In this document: piece by piece, positions 12,201 through 26,500 of the stretch
Layout: each line of letters opens with the position of its first letter
Numbering within the stretch: the stretch's first letter is position 1
The notes under the pieces: generated by a model
Database searches by the model: none
Told to the model about the DNA's origin: nothing
What the model saw: the letters and a program-made list of their open reading frames with translations, nothing else
NCBI GenBank assembly: GCA_013397845.1
Contig: VZTG01001540.1
Coordinates: forward strand, 1,130,754 to 1,194,753
DNA length: 64,000 nt
Direction: 5' to 3'
Source: Melanocharis versteri
Taxonomy: Eukaryota; Chordata; Aves; Passeriformes; Melanocharitidae
Translations under genes and position numbers: made by a program

Positions 12201-15200
12201 CCTGCTCAGCAGAGGGAAAAGCTCTGTCCCTTCTGGGAGATGCCCCCTAACAGTGGGGGCTCCACCCTGAGGAGCTTTGCCAGTCACTGCGGTGGTGCAC
12301 TTAACGTCTTGAAATGTGTCCTGAGGGAAGTGGAAGTTTTGGGTCTGGAAGTTGCCTGGAGAATTTGCAGGTGTTTGGCAGTTGGATTCAGAAATAAAAG
12401 TGGAAGAGGGCCCACCAAATTGATTTTATTGAGTGGAACGGATGGCTTTTCTCAGGGCCCGCTTCCAGAGCAGCGGTTGAAGCAGACTGGTCGCTGTCTT
12501 CAAAGCAATAGAATTACAATAAGTATAAAGCAAAATCAGTTGTTTTAGCTCTTATGGTTTTTGACCAGATACTGCAGAAATGTGAATATTTGATGGCATG
12601 GATGCCTGTCTTCCTGTATAGCCAAAATACTCAGGGAGCTAAACTGGAGTCCCTGCCTGAGGACGCAAAAACCAAACTGAGGAGTTTTAAAAATGAAATG
12701 TTTCGTGCTTTTAGTCCTCAGTTTAGTGGGCTGTAAGATGTTCGAGCAGTAAAATAAGTAAAAGTGAAAGAGTTTAGTGCATTAGCATATTTTGTACTGT
12801 TTCTCTCACAAAAAAAATCAGACCTAACCCTTCGTGTTGTGTATTGCTGTCATCTCTGATTGAAATCTGAGAGTTTTAAGTAAACATGGGGAAGAATTTC
12901 ACAATTCCCAGGGCTGGCGTTGTTAATGTCTATGGAACTTCATCTTTTTTTTTGGCAATTCCGAGCCAGTAATTTTGCTTACATTGTAGAAAGAATTCAG
13001 AATGGTGATTAGTGGAAGTAATAATGAAAGAATTTAGTGTGCTTATCTATATAAATATTAGCAACAAGTATGAAATATATTCCAGGGAAAATGTATGGGT
13101 TTGTTATTACCTCAGTAATACAGTATCTTTCTTTGCACACTTTGATGCTAAAAACTAATAATTACCTCTAATTCTCTTTATGCCTACCCCAAGCATATTT
13201 GCAAATTATCACAATTTTAAATAAGTATTTTTAAAGCTTAATTTTCTATAAACACAGCATAAGATGACTGCAATCTGATTTAATTGCTTCCATGTGCTCT
13301 GGTTTGTATTAGCACTACAGCTTTAAAATCTGAAAGCTATTCTCATGCCTATTTCATAGTATGAAATTTAACAGTGAATTATGGAACATACATGCAGAAC
13401 TTAGATACAGAACTGTCATTTTAAATAATTTCTTTCTGTACTAAATTGATATGTTTATAATTTATTACTTTTTAACAAATTATTAAATTTAATTCTAAAG
13501 ATCAGAAAAATGTTGAGCATATTAGTAACCATCCTTCAGAAAAAACCCCATAACTTTTGATTTAAAAAACTCACTGATTGATACACTGTAAACCTTAAAA
13601 ATTAGTTTTCCATGCCTTAAGAATATGATAATAATTACTTTGCGGTACGTGGAACTCTGGATATTTAATTTTTTTACATTTTAACTCTTTTTTGTAACTT
13701 ATGACTAAAGGAAAAATTACTCTTTCTGCAGCTGTTCATAGGTTTTATAATCAAAGCCAGTTTTAAGTAATACAATAGAAACTTAATGGGGCTACATTTG
13801 TATTTTTGCCAAATAATGTAATTAATTCATTGCAAAATACATAGATTATAATATAATTATAAAAATATATAAACTTTAAAATTAAGTACAGGCATCTTAA
13901 TTTAAAACAATTTACTGTATGTGAATAGTCTGTTAGCTGAAGTTGAAACACAAGTTTAGTTCCATGTGCTATATAATCTGATCTCAATGTACAAAATCTT
14001 TGGAGCAGTATAAACATATGTGTAAATGAATTGTTTTAACATCTAATTTTTACGGTATAATTCCTCTGAATCATGAAACCTCAGACCTAAGATGTTCCAT
14101 CAGGGAGGCAGAAATACTGGTAACAGTGATATCCAAAAAGCATAGAAGAAACAGTTGATGAGGCCAAAGACAACTCACGTGGTGTTCCTGCAAAAACTTG
14201 AAGGGGAAAAAAAAAGGCAGAAAACCCCACTCCTTAAATCTTGCATTATAACGTGAAAGCTCCATGCTTTTGTTGGACAGCTGAGATGGATGAATTGTAT
14301 TTTAGGATTGGCTGCTGCTCTAAATACAGTCAAACTTATACTGTTCAGTATTGCCACAGAAAAAAGTTATCTGCAGGCCCGAGTTTCGGTAATTAAATCC
14401 TGGAAGGCCCCTTGGGTGGCTAGCATTGACTGGTGTTATTCCAGAGAAACAAGCATTGCAATTCATTTATGAAATATTCAAATAGAAATATGATGTATCT
14501 GTCCCTTTGCCTAACATAGTTTCAATATTTTTCTTCAAGATTAACTGTAAAAGATGTTCAGACTCTTACATTTGAATACATCTGCAAGTCATGGTTAGAT
14601 CCAAGACATTAATAGTAGGAAAAGAAGAAGACAGATGAAAGTTGCTGAGGACCTGGAGGAGGAATAACCAATTCCACTGGGGCTGCTAATATTTAGTCCC
14701 TGCCAATCTATTATTTCAATCAAGCAGGAAGCTAATTACATGCAACACTTCCATTCTTTAGCAAAAAAAAAGATAAGCTGCCTCTATTTTAAGATTGACC
14801 ATGGTTTTTTTGGCAAAATACTGTTCTGTCAGAAAATGCCAACGTCAAATCTTTTTGCCAGTTTTAGCAGGAGGTTTTTCAGGGAATAGTAGTTCTGTCT
14901 TTCCAGGTGGAATTTCTGACAAACTTGGTGTTCTTGGTTGAAAATTTGAGCTTCTTCCCTGGGCTGCTTTCTGTTTTGCGTTTGTGTCCGTTGGATAAAA
15001 TGCTTATGTGAGGAGGCGCGGGGGGTCGGGAGCTGCCATCCCAGAGATGAGCACCCTGGCCACGGGCAGGAGTGCCATACCTGGGCTCCCTTCTTTGCTG
15101 CTCAGTGGCCCTGTGACTTGCGGGGCGCCGCAAAGAGAATGCCCCTCTTTCTAGTTTTACCCTCTCTATGGTTATTTATTATTCATATGGGTACTTTAAA

Positions 15201-18200
15201 AATTAGGCTTTGTTGTTTGTTGTTTGTTTGGTTTTTTTTTATTTGCTTGTTGTAGAACAGCTGCAGCTACCTTACTTAGGGATTAGGTTCCAAACATCAG
15301 ATTCTTGCTGCCCTGGCCACCACCTTACATTAAGAATGCTGTTTGGCTGAGAATAAGAAATACTGAGTATAAAAAGCTAACCTTGAATATTCTTCTGTGT
15401 AGTGTAGGTGTCAAGTTCAAGTCTGCATATGCATATGTCTGAGTCAACCACACTATATATTGATATTGATGGAATTATTGTGATTATATGCTAATAAATA
15501 TGTTGATGGACTTATGCTCTATTCAGTCCCAAAGGGCAGAAGTGAAAGGAGACAAAATGTCTCTGAAATATGAGTTGTAACACCTTATGTTGCTATCTGT
15601 TGGGTAAGAAAATTGTTCCCATTTATTCAGAATGCCTCAGGTAAGCAATTTATCTCTAGAATGTATTGAGAATGTTTCAGATGTGCAAGGAACTTGGTAA
15701 GTAATGCAGAGGAAGCCACCCACTGTTACTCAAAAATCAAATTACGTCATCAATGTTGCATTACCAAGACAATTTTAGGAGCTTTTCTTTGAGAGGAATC
15801 CTACTTGGTTGAACCAAAATTGAGAAATCTACTTTCCTCTGAGGGAAAATCCTCTAATTATTGTGTATTTAATCACTGTCTATATTCAGAATCCTTAGAA
15901 AAGGATTTCTTATATAAGTAAGCATGGTGGGATTATGTGAATAAATGTGGATGTTACCATCTTTGCACAAGTTATAAAGAAACTTTTACTGTTCTTTAAG
16001 GATGGAAATTCTGATTTAACTTTTGAGTAGGACGATCTGAACTTACCCCATTTTCGTATGAAGTTTTGAGCTACTGGAGGGAAACATTTGGTTCTAAATA
16101 CTATGTGTAACATAATGTGTGGATTTAGAAGTTTCAAGAAGCCAATGAGTTTACCCAAATTTTATAGGAGCAACTTCAGAAGTCACCTAATGAATGGCAT
16201 TTTTTTCCTTTTATATGTCTGATTACCTGCAATCTTCATTCACCTGTAAAGCTGGATGTTATACCAACTTTGAATTCCAGGTAGCTGAGAAACTTGAAAG
16301 ATCTGAAGACCTTTCACCATTTGTGTACTGACAATATATGTTGTCCTGTGTTTTATGTCCATAAAGATTTTACTACCTTTGGCAGTGGATAAAGACTGAA
16401 AAGAGTGGGAAATAAGGATCGATTTTTCCAGTATCACTGTCTCTTTCACTGTTATTGATGGACACTCAGATTTTTGTAGTGGTCTAGCTTCTTCAAGAAT
16501 TCCATTTAATTGTGAATATTTTTCTCATCTCTGCAACTACCTGTGTAAAGACAGCCACTGCAATGAGGTGGCATGGATTTGAAGTTTTCTTCATAATTAC
16601 TCAGTTGGGATTGATCTAAAAGTTGCATCTCTAATCTATGCACTACAGGCATCCTTTATAGTCAATACAGATTAACATCTTCATAGGATGGTACATTTCA
16701 TTTTAGAGTAAATATCCCTACGGAGAGATTTGCAACTTTTTAGCAGTGCCTGAGAACTAGAGATCCTGTTGATTGTCTCCTAAAATTGTCTCCCTTTCAA
16801 GAACATAAATAGCTTTACTTGATTTTTGATGGTAGCAAGCCAATGAATTACACAGAGCTGCCTGTTTTACCCCTAAGTGATTCTTTAGTTGGGGGGAAAT
16901 CAGAAATAAAGAAGTCTTGAAAACAGCTGTAATCATTTAGGAAAGTTATGTCAAATAATTCAGAAAAATTTCAAAACATGTTTGAATAAAGGAAACTGTT
17001 GTATTCAATAAGAAAACTGCAAAGCAGCAACTTGAATTTCAGCCTGCTGTGGTCATTCTGCTACAGGAAATCTCAGCCACTGATTTGTTTGGTCACTGGG
17101 TCTTCTAGGCTGAAGTTGTTTATTAACCACTATAAGCTAAGCTTTTTTTTCTCTCTATAATTCGTGGTGATCACTAAAATAAGCAGAAATGCCTTGAAAA
17201 ATTATATACTGTTCAGAGAAAGATGCTTAAACCTCTATTTTTGTAGAGCATTCAAAGTAATATTGATTTTACAATGGATAGGCAACTATGCAGCCAACAA
17301 ACCCTATAATTTTTGGAGTATCCCTGAATTCATAATGAACCAGGAAAATAATGTTACATGTGAACTTTATTTCATTACTTTTTTGGAAGTCAACCACGAA
17401 AGAAGACATTTGAGAGCATGTTTCTTGTCTTGATCAAGAAAAAGTACAATGTCAAACACTTAAACTGGATCTTTAGCAATCTTAACCCATGTCAGCAGTG
17501 TCTGCATTCGTACAGTTGTTAGCAGGATTGGTTAACTATATTTCTACCATCTGACAAGTGAAAAATCTCACCAAATACAGTGAGAAAAGCCCCATAATAA
17601 CTTCTGTACTGGCTGGATTTTCCTGAATACTGTTTTTCTGTCTTCATAGCCAATAATTCCCTTCTAAAAACGTGAAGTACTGATTTTCTTTTGTTCTTGT
17701 GCCTTGATAAAAATTTCAACAGCCTGATGTTTTCAAAACTTAATTTGTCAGTGAATTTGCTGGGCTTTATACAGCAAGTGTAGATTGTACCAGATTAACC
17801 TGACAGATTAGATCCTGACCTTAGAAAATCTTGTCAGTACAAGAACCGCAAGCTGTATGATGTGGGGATTGTAGTATGGTGGGCTCTTAAAAATATTACC
17901 AAGTTGTAAAGAGTAGTATTTTTTAAGACTTGGTTAGATCTTAACACTCTTGTAGTTTCTTAGTTACAAATGCCAGAATTTTTAAGTTGCAAAGTCAGTC
18001 TATTATTGATATAGTAAAAATTAGAATCCTATAATGAACCTGACTGATACTGAGGGTCTCAGAAGCAGAGTTTCTACATGGCTAGGAACTGCTAACTTTT
18101 TTGTCATAAGCTTATAAATGATTAGTTGGGCAAAAGAGGAAGAGTTGGTGTATCAGTTACCTTTGGCTCAGTTGTGTATCCTGCAGTTGGATAAAAAGAC

Positions 18201-18641
18201 AAATGTGTTTGGAGAGGCCCTTAAGGTAGAAATAATAATGACTTATTTTGTTGTAGAAGACAGTGATGTGGTGAACTAGTTTTTTTGAAAGAAATATTGA
18301 AACCAGATGATGTGAGTCAGGAGCTGTTGGGGTCATCAGAAGCTGTGGAGAGCCTGCTCTATGAAAATAGCTTAACGGTGCCTGCTTTCTTCCCACTATC
18401 AAAAGGAAGACTAAGGGAATGTAAGTCCTGTTTATAAATTTACTGGAAAAATAAGCGAGGGTAACCAGCAGAAAAGTGTTTGCTAAAGTAATACTGGGGA
18501 AAAAATATATATTAATTAATCTGAAATGAATAGCTTGAAATTAGAAAAAGGGTTTCAAGATGACCTGTCATAGAGAAGGAGTGTGGATAAAAAAAGCCAA
18601 TAACCACATTACAGCATTATCACCACAGTACAGGAGTACAC

Positions 18642-18696
18642 GATCAATTTGTGATAGAAATCACAATGTTCAAATATGATCAATTTGTGATAGAAA
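18642..18696. repeat. Local 19-bp direct duplication, 36-bp period, with small hairpin
   Basis: The 19-mer GATCAATTTGTGATAGAAA occurs exactly at 18642-18660 and again at 18678-18696. The first copy also forms a 7-bp inverted repeat, TTGTGAT/ATCACAA (18649-18655 with 18660-18666, loop AGAA). It is intronic; no function is inferred. Confidence 0.85.
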
Positions 18697-18786
18697 CTGT
18701 GGCCTTCTGTGATGGCAGAGACAGAACTTCAGTTCTGGGACCTTACCAAGTTTTGTGTCCTTACACTTTCTCAAAAAATTTAAAGC

Positions 18787-18804
18787 CCCAACTTTAAAGT
18801 TGGG
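18787..18804. repeat. Perfect 18-bp palindrome
   Basis: CCCAACTTTAAAGTTGGG is a perfect inverted repeat with no spacer, centred on TTTAAA (18793-18798). It is intronic. It could be a dimeric binding site or chance; nothing else in the sequence decides this. Confidence 0.85.
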
Positions 18805-21800
18805 AAAAAGCCTCGACTTTAGCTGTGCATGGCCTGGTGGTCTTGTTTATTAAGAGGAAATCAGATGTATGGGCTGGTGTGCACAGGAATTTCCATGACT
18901 GGATAACTGTTGTTTAAAAATGTGCTTTGGTTTTGTGGTTGCCCAGCTGGAAGAGCACATGAGTGTCAGTGCACCTAATTCCTGGCTTCTGACATTAAGA
19001 GTGGCTTTAGGTGACAGGAATCCTGACTCAAGCAGTGGTGAGTTTGGCCACTAGCAAAGGAAATGGACCTAAATAAAGCTCAGACTTTCACAGAATTCTA
19101 CGTTTTGGTTTCTCCCTTTTTGCTTCCTGTTGTATGTCAGGTGTCACAGTCTCAGTGATTGCAAGAGGCTGGAGTTTATGCTCCTGTACAATTACAGTAC
19201 TGGATACTGGATGAAACAAGAAGCCTAATGTGCTTCAAGAATTATGTTAAATATTGAAAAAAATAATCTGACATAGGGAACACATTCTCAAACAATCCTG
19301 CATTAGTATAATACTGGTGGGGTTTTTTTTTCAGAGCAGATGTAAAGTAGGATTGCTGTTTATAATTAGCTTAATAAAATCAGATGTTGTAAATAGTAAA
19401 TTAATGTCCATTTTTACCATAGTTCTATTTTATATTCATGATATTCTGATTTTATGTATTATGCTATTGAATGCCATTTGTTAGAGATATCTAGTCCTGT
19501 AGAGTCCTGATGGATTGAGTTCTGCAAAAATTTTAGTTAGTGGATAAACTGAGAATTTCTGTCAAGTATTTACATGAGGGAAACATTTTTTTTTTACTGT
19601 TTAGCAGACACATAGGGGGGAAAGAAAATCTCAATTTGAGCTCTATTACAGTTTTCTTTTTGCAATATTACCAATAGCTTATTTTTACATTTCATTCATA
19701 GTATTTTTATGTGGGGTGCTAACTGAAATGGAAAAGAAGAAAATTATGAGAGGTGCTTCACAGTAACTAAGGCAGCTGTGTAGGTATTTTACTTTGTTTC
19801 TCCATTAAGAAGCTTCACTGTACAATTGATAACATTGGTGGAAGACGTAGATTAGGTTATGTAAAAGATTTATTGTTTTGACTTTAAAGCAGTAAGCTCA
19901 TTAGTAGAGTGAAAATTAAAATTGTGTAAATGATTTAGTATAAAAGTAAAGTTCACATAACCATTTTAAGTATGAAATTTATTTAAATGATCAGTTCGAA
20001 AACATAGACCAAGTTAAATACTTGGGCTTAGTCCAATGAAAACTTCAGTGAGACTCCTAAAATGTACATTTGACACTGACTGTTATGTTTCTCTCTTGTG
20101 TAAAAATAATTAATTCTGTTATCTGTGTTTCTGTGTGTAATGTTGCTGGGTATGTCACAGGTCCCACACATTTGTTTTTATACATGCATTTCATTGACTC
20201 TTCAAATTCAGGGCAATAATTTTGAACTGTTTGTTCTGGCATAAAAGAAACTCAAAATTTCATAGCCGCTGAAATATGTTATTCTTTGTCTTCATTTCTG
20301 GACCAGTTTTTAAATTAAGAGATGTAATGCTAACTGTTTATGGTCTTATTAAACATTTTAAAATAAGAGCGTTTCATTTGCAGCCCATTTCTTGGTCTTT
20401 TGTAACAGAGTTGCATTGACTATTTATAACTGCAAAAATTAATGAAGTATTAATTTCTTATTTCCTTAGAGGTCTTGTTTTCCTTTGTTTTGTTGGCAAT
20501 TTTTCATTTCACTGGAATATCAATGTAGCCTGTTTGAATAGTAATTTAGGAAATGAAGTGTAGAATGACGAAAACAATAAAAAACTGCATCTCTTTAGGA
20601 AGGAAGAAAAGCTAATTACTGTAAGAAATTTGGTAAAATAATTTTTTCATGTTTTTTAGGTTAGCCTGTACCCAAAAGCTCAGTCTCCAATATAATTAAT
20701 TCAGTGTTTCTGAGTATTTTTTTTGCATAAACCTTTATATTAAAATCTCATTACATTTTTCTCCAACTTTTTACACTGTTTCTGTAGAATAGAAATTACC
20801 TCACTATTCTCACCAGTCAGCTTTCTTAATTGTTAATTTTGCCTTTATATGAGAGAATATTTATTATTCACTAGAAGCTTTTCACTAGAATTCTTCTACC
20901 TGAGGGCTTGAACCATCAGGCAGCTTCCTATAAATTAAATTTTTAAGTAAAATGACGGCTTGGTTTAAAAAATACAATATAAAATTCCTTATATCTTTGT
21001 GTCAAGTAATCTGATAATCCCCTCTGCTCTGAGCCTGTTTTGCAAAGGTGATCATGTAAGAAAATGTGGAAAGATATTAGGTAAGCCCTAGCCTTTTCGT
21101 GGGAGGACAGGATAGTTCCTTTGTACTTGTCTCTTCCTGGCTACCTGGCCAAGCCGTGGGTTTGCCTTGGAGAAGGATTTGGTGGCAGTCACAGTGACAG
21201 CATCATTCTCACTGCGCTGCCCAAAAATGCAAATGATTCGGTATAAAAAGGGAAATGTGCTGGTTTAAATTGTTTAGTAACAGCAGCTGAAATTGCATTT
21301 CCTGTGAAGTTAATTTGTGTGTGTTGAGCGAAGTACTTCTATGAGAATTTTACTGTTCCAGATACGTAGACTGACAAGGCTGTCTTTGCAAGAATCTCTC
21401 AGCTGCCTCAACAGCTGTAAAAATAAAAATACCACTCACTGACTATTAAAACTCTTAGCAGCAAATCCTTCCATTCACTTCTGGCATGCTGAGCTTAACC
21501 AGAAGATATTTTTACAAAATACTTAAATAAGTAATTAGAATGGTAGGTGATAAATGATGATCAAAAAGTATAAAGTCTGATTATATTGGTAGCATATTTC
21601 TAGCTCTGTTATTAAAAGGTAGGAAGTAATTAGAAGTAAGTTAATCTTTACTGAAAAGCTTAACAAATGTTTGTTGTGCAGAACAACTGCTCATTCATGC
21701 AGAAAAATGACCTGTGATCTGCAAACGTTTTCACGTAGGAATAATTTTATGCAGGCAGTTTAGCTCCATTGGTTTCCCTTGGATTATTCAGACATGTTAT

Positions 21801-23495
21801 CGTACGTGTAGCAGTTTGCAGGATCGTTTACTGAACAGATGAGTTTGTAATGCCAAGTAGCTAAATAAAGCGAGAACGTTCAGATACTCATGGGCCTGGA
21901 AAATCATTCTACCTCTGGGGCTTTGGGCATGCTTTTAGAAAATATGTAGGTCCTGGTGCAAATACTTGTAATTGCCGCTTAAGAAAGTGCACAGGAAACT
22001 TGGAATATCCTATAGAATAACATAATTTGTAGTGAATTTGCTGTAAGGTGGTTTGCTGCTATGCAGAGGAGCAACTTCAATTTGAATAATTTTGTCATAT
22101 CCTGCATATCTAGCATATAGCATATGCAATTTAGGAAAGACCTTAGATTGTTTCAGCTATGGGTTAGCAATAATTGTCTAGGAAAAAAATATTTCTAGTA
22201 TTTTTAGCAAAAAGGTGGGAAGTGATCATCTCGTGGATTGCAATTAATTATCAAAAACCTGACTTGCCAAAAGATATTCTTACAGTTCACTTAAAGTAGC
22301 ATATTCCATAACCTGGATTCATGCTACATCCTCCTGAGTGTATGTCTAGTGCCTTTTATTTCATGGAGAAGAATTGTGCTGGCTGCTGCATCTCATACCC
22401 CAAACAATGCAAATCATACATTTACTGGAAAGAATTTAATTCCTGTCTGTGTGTTCTTCTGAACTGAATATATTTCAATTCTATTCCTGTATTCTACCAG
22501 AGTAAATTTAAATGGTGTAAAATTTTCATACGAAGTCTATCCCTTTTTGCATAAAACATAGGATAGGTTGTGAAGAAATAAAAATTACGTTTTATTAATT
22601 TTCCTCCTTGTTGCAAAGATAATCTATTTGACATAAATGAGGTTTTGGGTTTATTTGATTTGTGGGGTTTTTTTTGTTTGGTATTGTAAATACCTTGGGA
22701 ATGCGGTGCTGATTTCTTTGTGCATTTCTGCCACTGAGACAACTCAGACGCTGACCAAGGCTCTAATTCCAACAGCTGCAAGTTAATGCTCTTGCTGTGA
22801 ATGTTTGTTGGAGTGGTTCTGTTGTTAACTTGATAAGGAAAATTTAACATGCCATACCAATTGTGTATTGGGTTATTAAAGATTGTTCTATTCATTTTGA
22901 AGCTGGATGAAATGAAATTCGAAGGCAATCTTCAAGCCTGTGTATGAATTGTTCATTTTATGTTATAATACTTCATCTTTTATATAATAAATTTGACTAA
23001 TTCTATAAATACTGTTTTATGTGATTTATTACTGTAAAGACAGTATTTGCAATTGATTGCTTTTCAATGGTAACAAAGCAATGAATTACACAGAACAGAC
23101 CTTTCCCCCCCCATAATTTTTCTTTGTTTTATAGTTACTGAAGCATTTAGTAAGTAAAAATAATATCTCTTTTGGCAATCGTAAGATAAATAATTTCAGC
23201 AATGAACTATTTTTCTGTATTTGACAAGATATTAATTACATAAATTCAAAGAATTGGTAACAAATAAAACGGATCATCACTAATCTGTGCTAAGGTATAA
23301 ATAGATAGTCTTGAAGTGATCTGAAAAGGAGAAAAATCTTTGATAGAAGTTAAAAGTTTAAAACATATAACTGCAGAGTTCCCCGAGGAAAATTTGTGTC
23401 ACTCTTGTAACTATCAGGAAAAGATTTATAAAAATATTTTAAGACGAGAATGGCTAAGCTGTTGGAAAAAAAAAAGTTCCTCTAAAGAGAGAATA

Positions 23496-23518
23496 TCTCT
23501 CTCTCTCTCTCTCTCTCT
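23496..23518. repeat. (CT)n microsatellite
   Basis: An uninterrupted CT dinucleotide run of about 11 units lies in the BCKDHB intron. It is likely length-polymorphic. Confidence 0.95.
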
Positions 23519-26500
23519 ACTCATATCTCAGTTTGAAAATATCTTGTGGGTGTATTGTATAGTACTTACATAGCTCATGGAAGTGACTGTTCATAAGAAT
23601 GTGACATTTATATGTTGTTGAAGCAAATTATGTTTAAAATGTGTAGCATTTGGTGCTTGCAGCTGTAAAGAAAAGTACTGTACTACCATTGAGAAACATA
23701 TGAAAACTGCAGATGCTTGACTTTTCTGTTATAGAAAGTAGATTTTTCAAATTTGACATTATTTTTAAGCAGAAACCAAAGAAAAAGACGTTTAATTTTT
23801 ATTTAGTGTCAGCTTTATTGCATGAAATCCACTTTTATAAAATGGGGCTGATTGACAACCTCTTTGGAAAGCTTCTTTTGAAAATCTATCTAAGCTGTGA
23901 GTTAAAAAATAGATTTTATTGTAAATGAGATTGTCGTGTTCATTATTAGGCTATAGTAGGTTTCATCTTATTTTTACAATAGTGGGTAATTTACAGTTGA
24001 ATATCCATATAGGGAGGTAATAGATAACATAGATGTAACAATCACCAACAAAGTGATCTGAAATAAATTTTTTAAACTGTTTTAACTCCATACTTTAGTT
24101 TATGGCAACAGCATAAATAAATCTGAATAAAAATCCAGAACAGAAAGTGAAACTCCGATGCAATAAGTTTTCCCTCTGAAAGGTTCTTCAATTAAATATG
24201 TGGTTTTTAAAATTTTATAATCCGTAGATGAGATGGCAAAATTCAGAGTTCTAATTGACAGAACTGACCACAAATTAATTAAAGCTTTGCAACCTGTCAC
24301 ATGAATTCGTGAGTCTAAATTTTGTAGCTATTGTCAGCCAAAAAATGAGTACTCTTGCATGAAGAATGTTCCTACGGTTTGCCTTGTGTAATGGACTTTA
24401 ACTTTATGTTTAGTGTTCTTTTTATTATGATAGCTATAATCCCAAAATAAATATCAAAAGTTCTATGCAACTCTTCATATTCATATTACTTTTTAATTTG
24501 AACTTTTTGTTTGTCATCCTTCAGAAAATAAATTCCTGTACTGAAAAAGGAGTTGTAAAATCAGTCATCTCATATATTAGACATCTGACATTCTAGTAGC
24601 TGTTAATTTTTTGGGGTACTTGTAGTGTTGCAAAATAAGAGTAGTATGGGAGAGACCCCGAGGACATAAAATGTTGCAGAAATAATTTATTTTTAAAGGA
24701 AAGCTTTCTCACTTAGGAAATATTCTATGCACAAGTAGAAATGAAAAATAATTAAAAAAAAAATCCTGTTTACTGATTTTAATCCATGCCAGCTAGAGGG
24801 GAAAAATTAAATTGATCCAAAAAATATGGGAGTAAAGAGAGTAAGACTATAATAGGGGGAAAGACTGAGTTTGAATTTGTCTGATTTGCTAGCTATGCAT
24901 TAAATAGTCTCATTTACCAGTACTTGCTTACCAAAGTGTTTGCATTTGAAGGTTTGTTTACTATGACTGTGGAATTGTAGAGATTCCCTTCAGAGGAAGG
25001 ACAGGCTGGAGCAAAAAAAATCTTTTAACTATCTTCTTCTCGACCAGATGCCTAAAAGCACTTCTTCCAAACGGCAGATGAGATTGCTTTATTTTTCCAT
25101 ACATTACAGATGGATGAGTAATGTTTTCTTTCAGTAAAGCCCAATAATGGACTTGTTTTCTTATTTTATCCTTTTTGTATAACTGTATATCTCTGTAAAT
25201 GTCTGCAGTTCTCGCTCAAACGTTTTTAAGAGTTTTTCACTTCGAACCCTGATTTAGCAATGAGTACCTGAATCTCTGATAAAAGTAAAATATACTTTTA
25301 AATAAAGCTAAAATAAACTTGGATAAAGTTTTCTCTGTTAGCATACTAGGATATTGTAATCTGAGGAAATAAATTGAGTGTATCAAGTACTGGAGGATCC
25401 ATTTCACATGCATTTAAGCAACATCCAGTGATTACTTGGTTTTAGCTCCTATTCTAAAAATCAAGGCATGTGATTGTTTTGAAGTGTTGTGTGTGTGATG
25501 AATTTGACTGATTGCTGTGAATTTCAAGAACAGGTTTTTACTGGGACCTGTGCTCTTAAATTGTTTTGAAAAGTCTTAGTAAGTGTGTATTAAGCATCAA
25601 ATGTTGAGATGGAATTATGTGACCAATTAAATGCCTTTATATACTAATATAATAATGTATTTTCCAGGAAGCTTTGAGTGAAAATCAGGCAAATGAAGGA
25701 AAATTGGCAAAGGTCATCTTGAATAACTGAGGCCAGAATTTGGCCTCTGCAGTTAGGAAGCAGAGCAAGAAGAACAGCAATTTAATGTTTTGTTGGAATT
25801 TTTTACATTAAGAAAAATTTAAATATATTGAACTAATAACTATATCTGTTACTTTTGTAAACACTTATTTTTCTAACAAAATAATAATCTTTTACTTTAA
25901 TTGAATTTTGGAAGTTACCGATATCCTGCTAATAGAGTGTGACTTTTTCATACAGATTTTCAAAACTGAGTCTAAAACATTTTACACTGAATCAGAAATC
26001 CCCATGCCTACTACTTTACTTCCAAAACCATTTAACTTTAAAGTTTCTTTCTAAGGTCTTTCCTTGAAAGATATCAGTTTGTTTAATCGGTCTGTCTCCT
26101 AGATGGTGGTCTGTGTTGGGTACTTGAAAACAGCAGTGCAGGACTGGGAGGCTGTGGGTCTAGAATATACTTGCATGTTTTGGTGTGATACAACTTGACA
26201 GGTGGATTGGGCAGTCAGTTTTGGGATTGTCCAAAAACTATTGCCTTGGCTTATTGGTCAGTTACAACATGGGAATCAAGGTCTGTCTTAGTATCAAAAT
26301 TACCCTTGCCAGCAGGTCGGAGTAGGACATCATGATCTATCTCATGGACAGATAAAGGATTTATTACTCTCTACTTCCCAGGATTTTGTACTAATGTGAA
26401 GCTTCTGCTTTACAAAGAAAAGAGTGCCTGGAAATGGAGCTCAAAAATATTTATATTGTTTACGTGTGTATTTTACCTCAGACCTAATCAGACTGTGAAG

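Noticed and set aside
12129..12736. Two adjacent + strand open frames (139 and 60 codons)
   Set aside because: Different frames, no recognisable domains and no splice sites that join them convincingly; treated as chance in a slightly GC-richer stretch of intron.
22494..22928. 144-codon minus-strand open frame in the intron
   Set aside because: AT-rich Asn/Lys/Ser-rich composition, no recognisable family, and no supporting splice or poly(A) signals.
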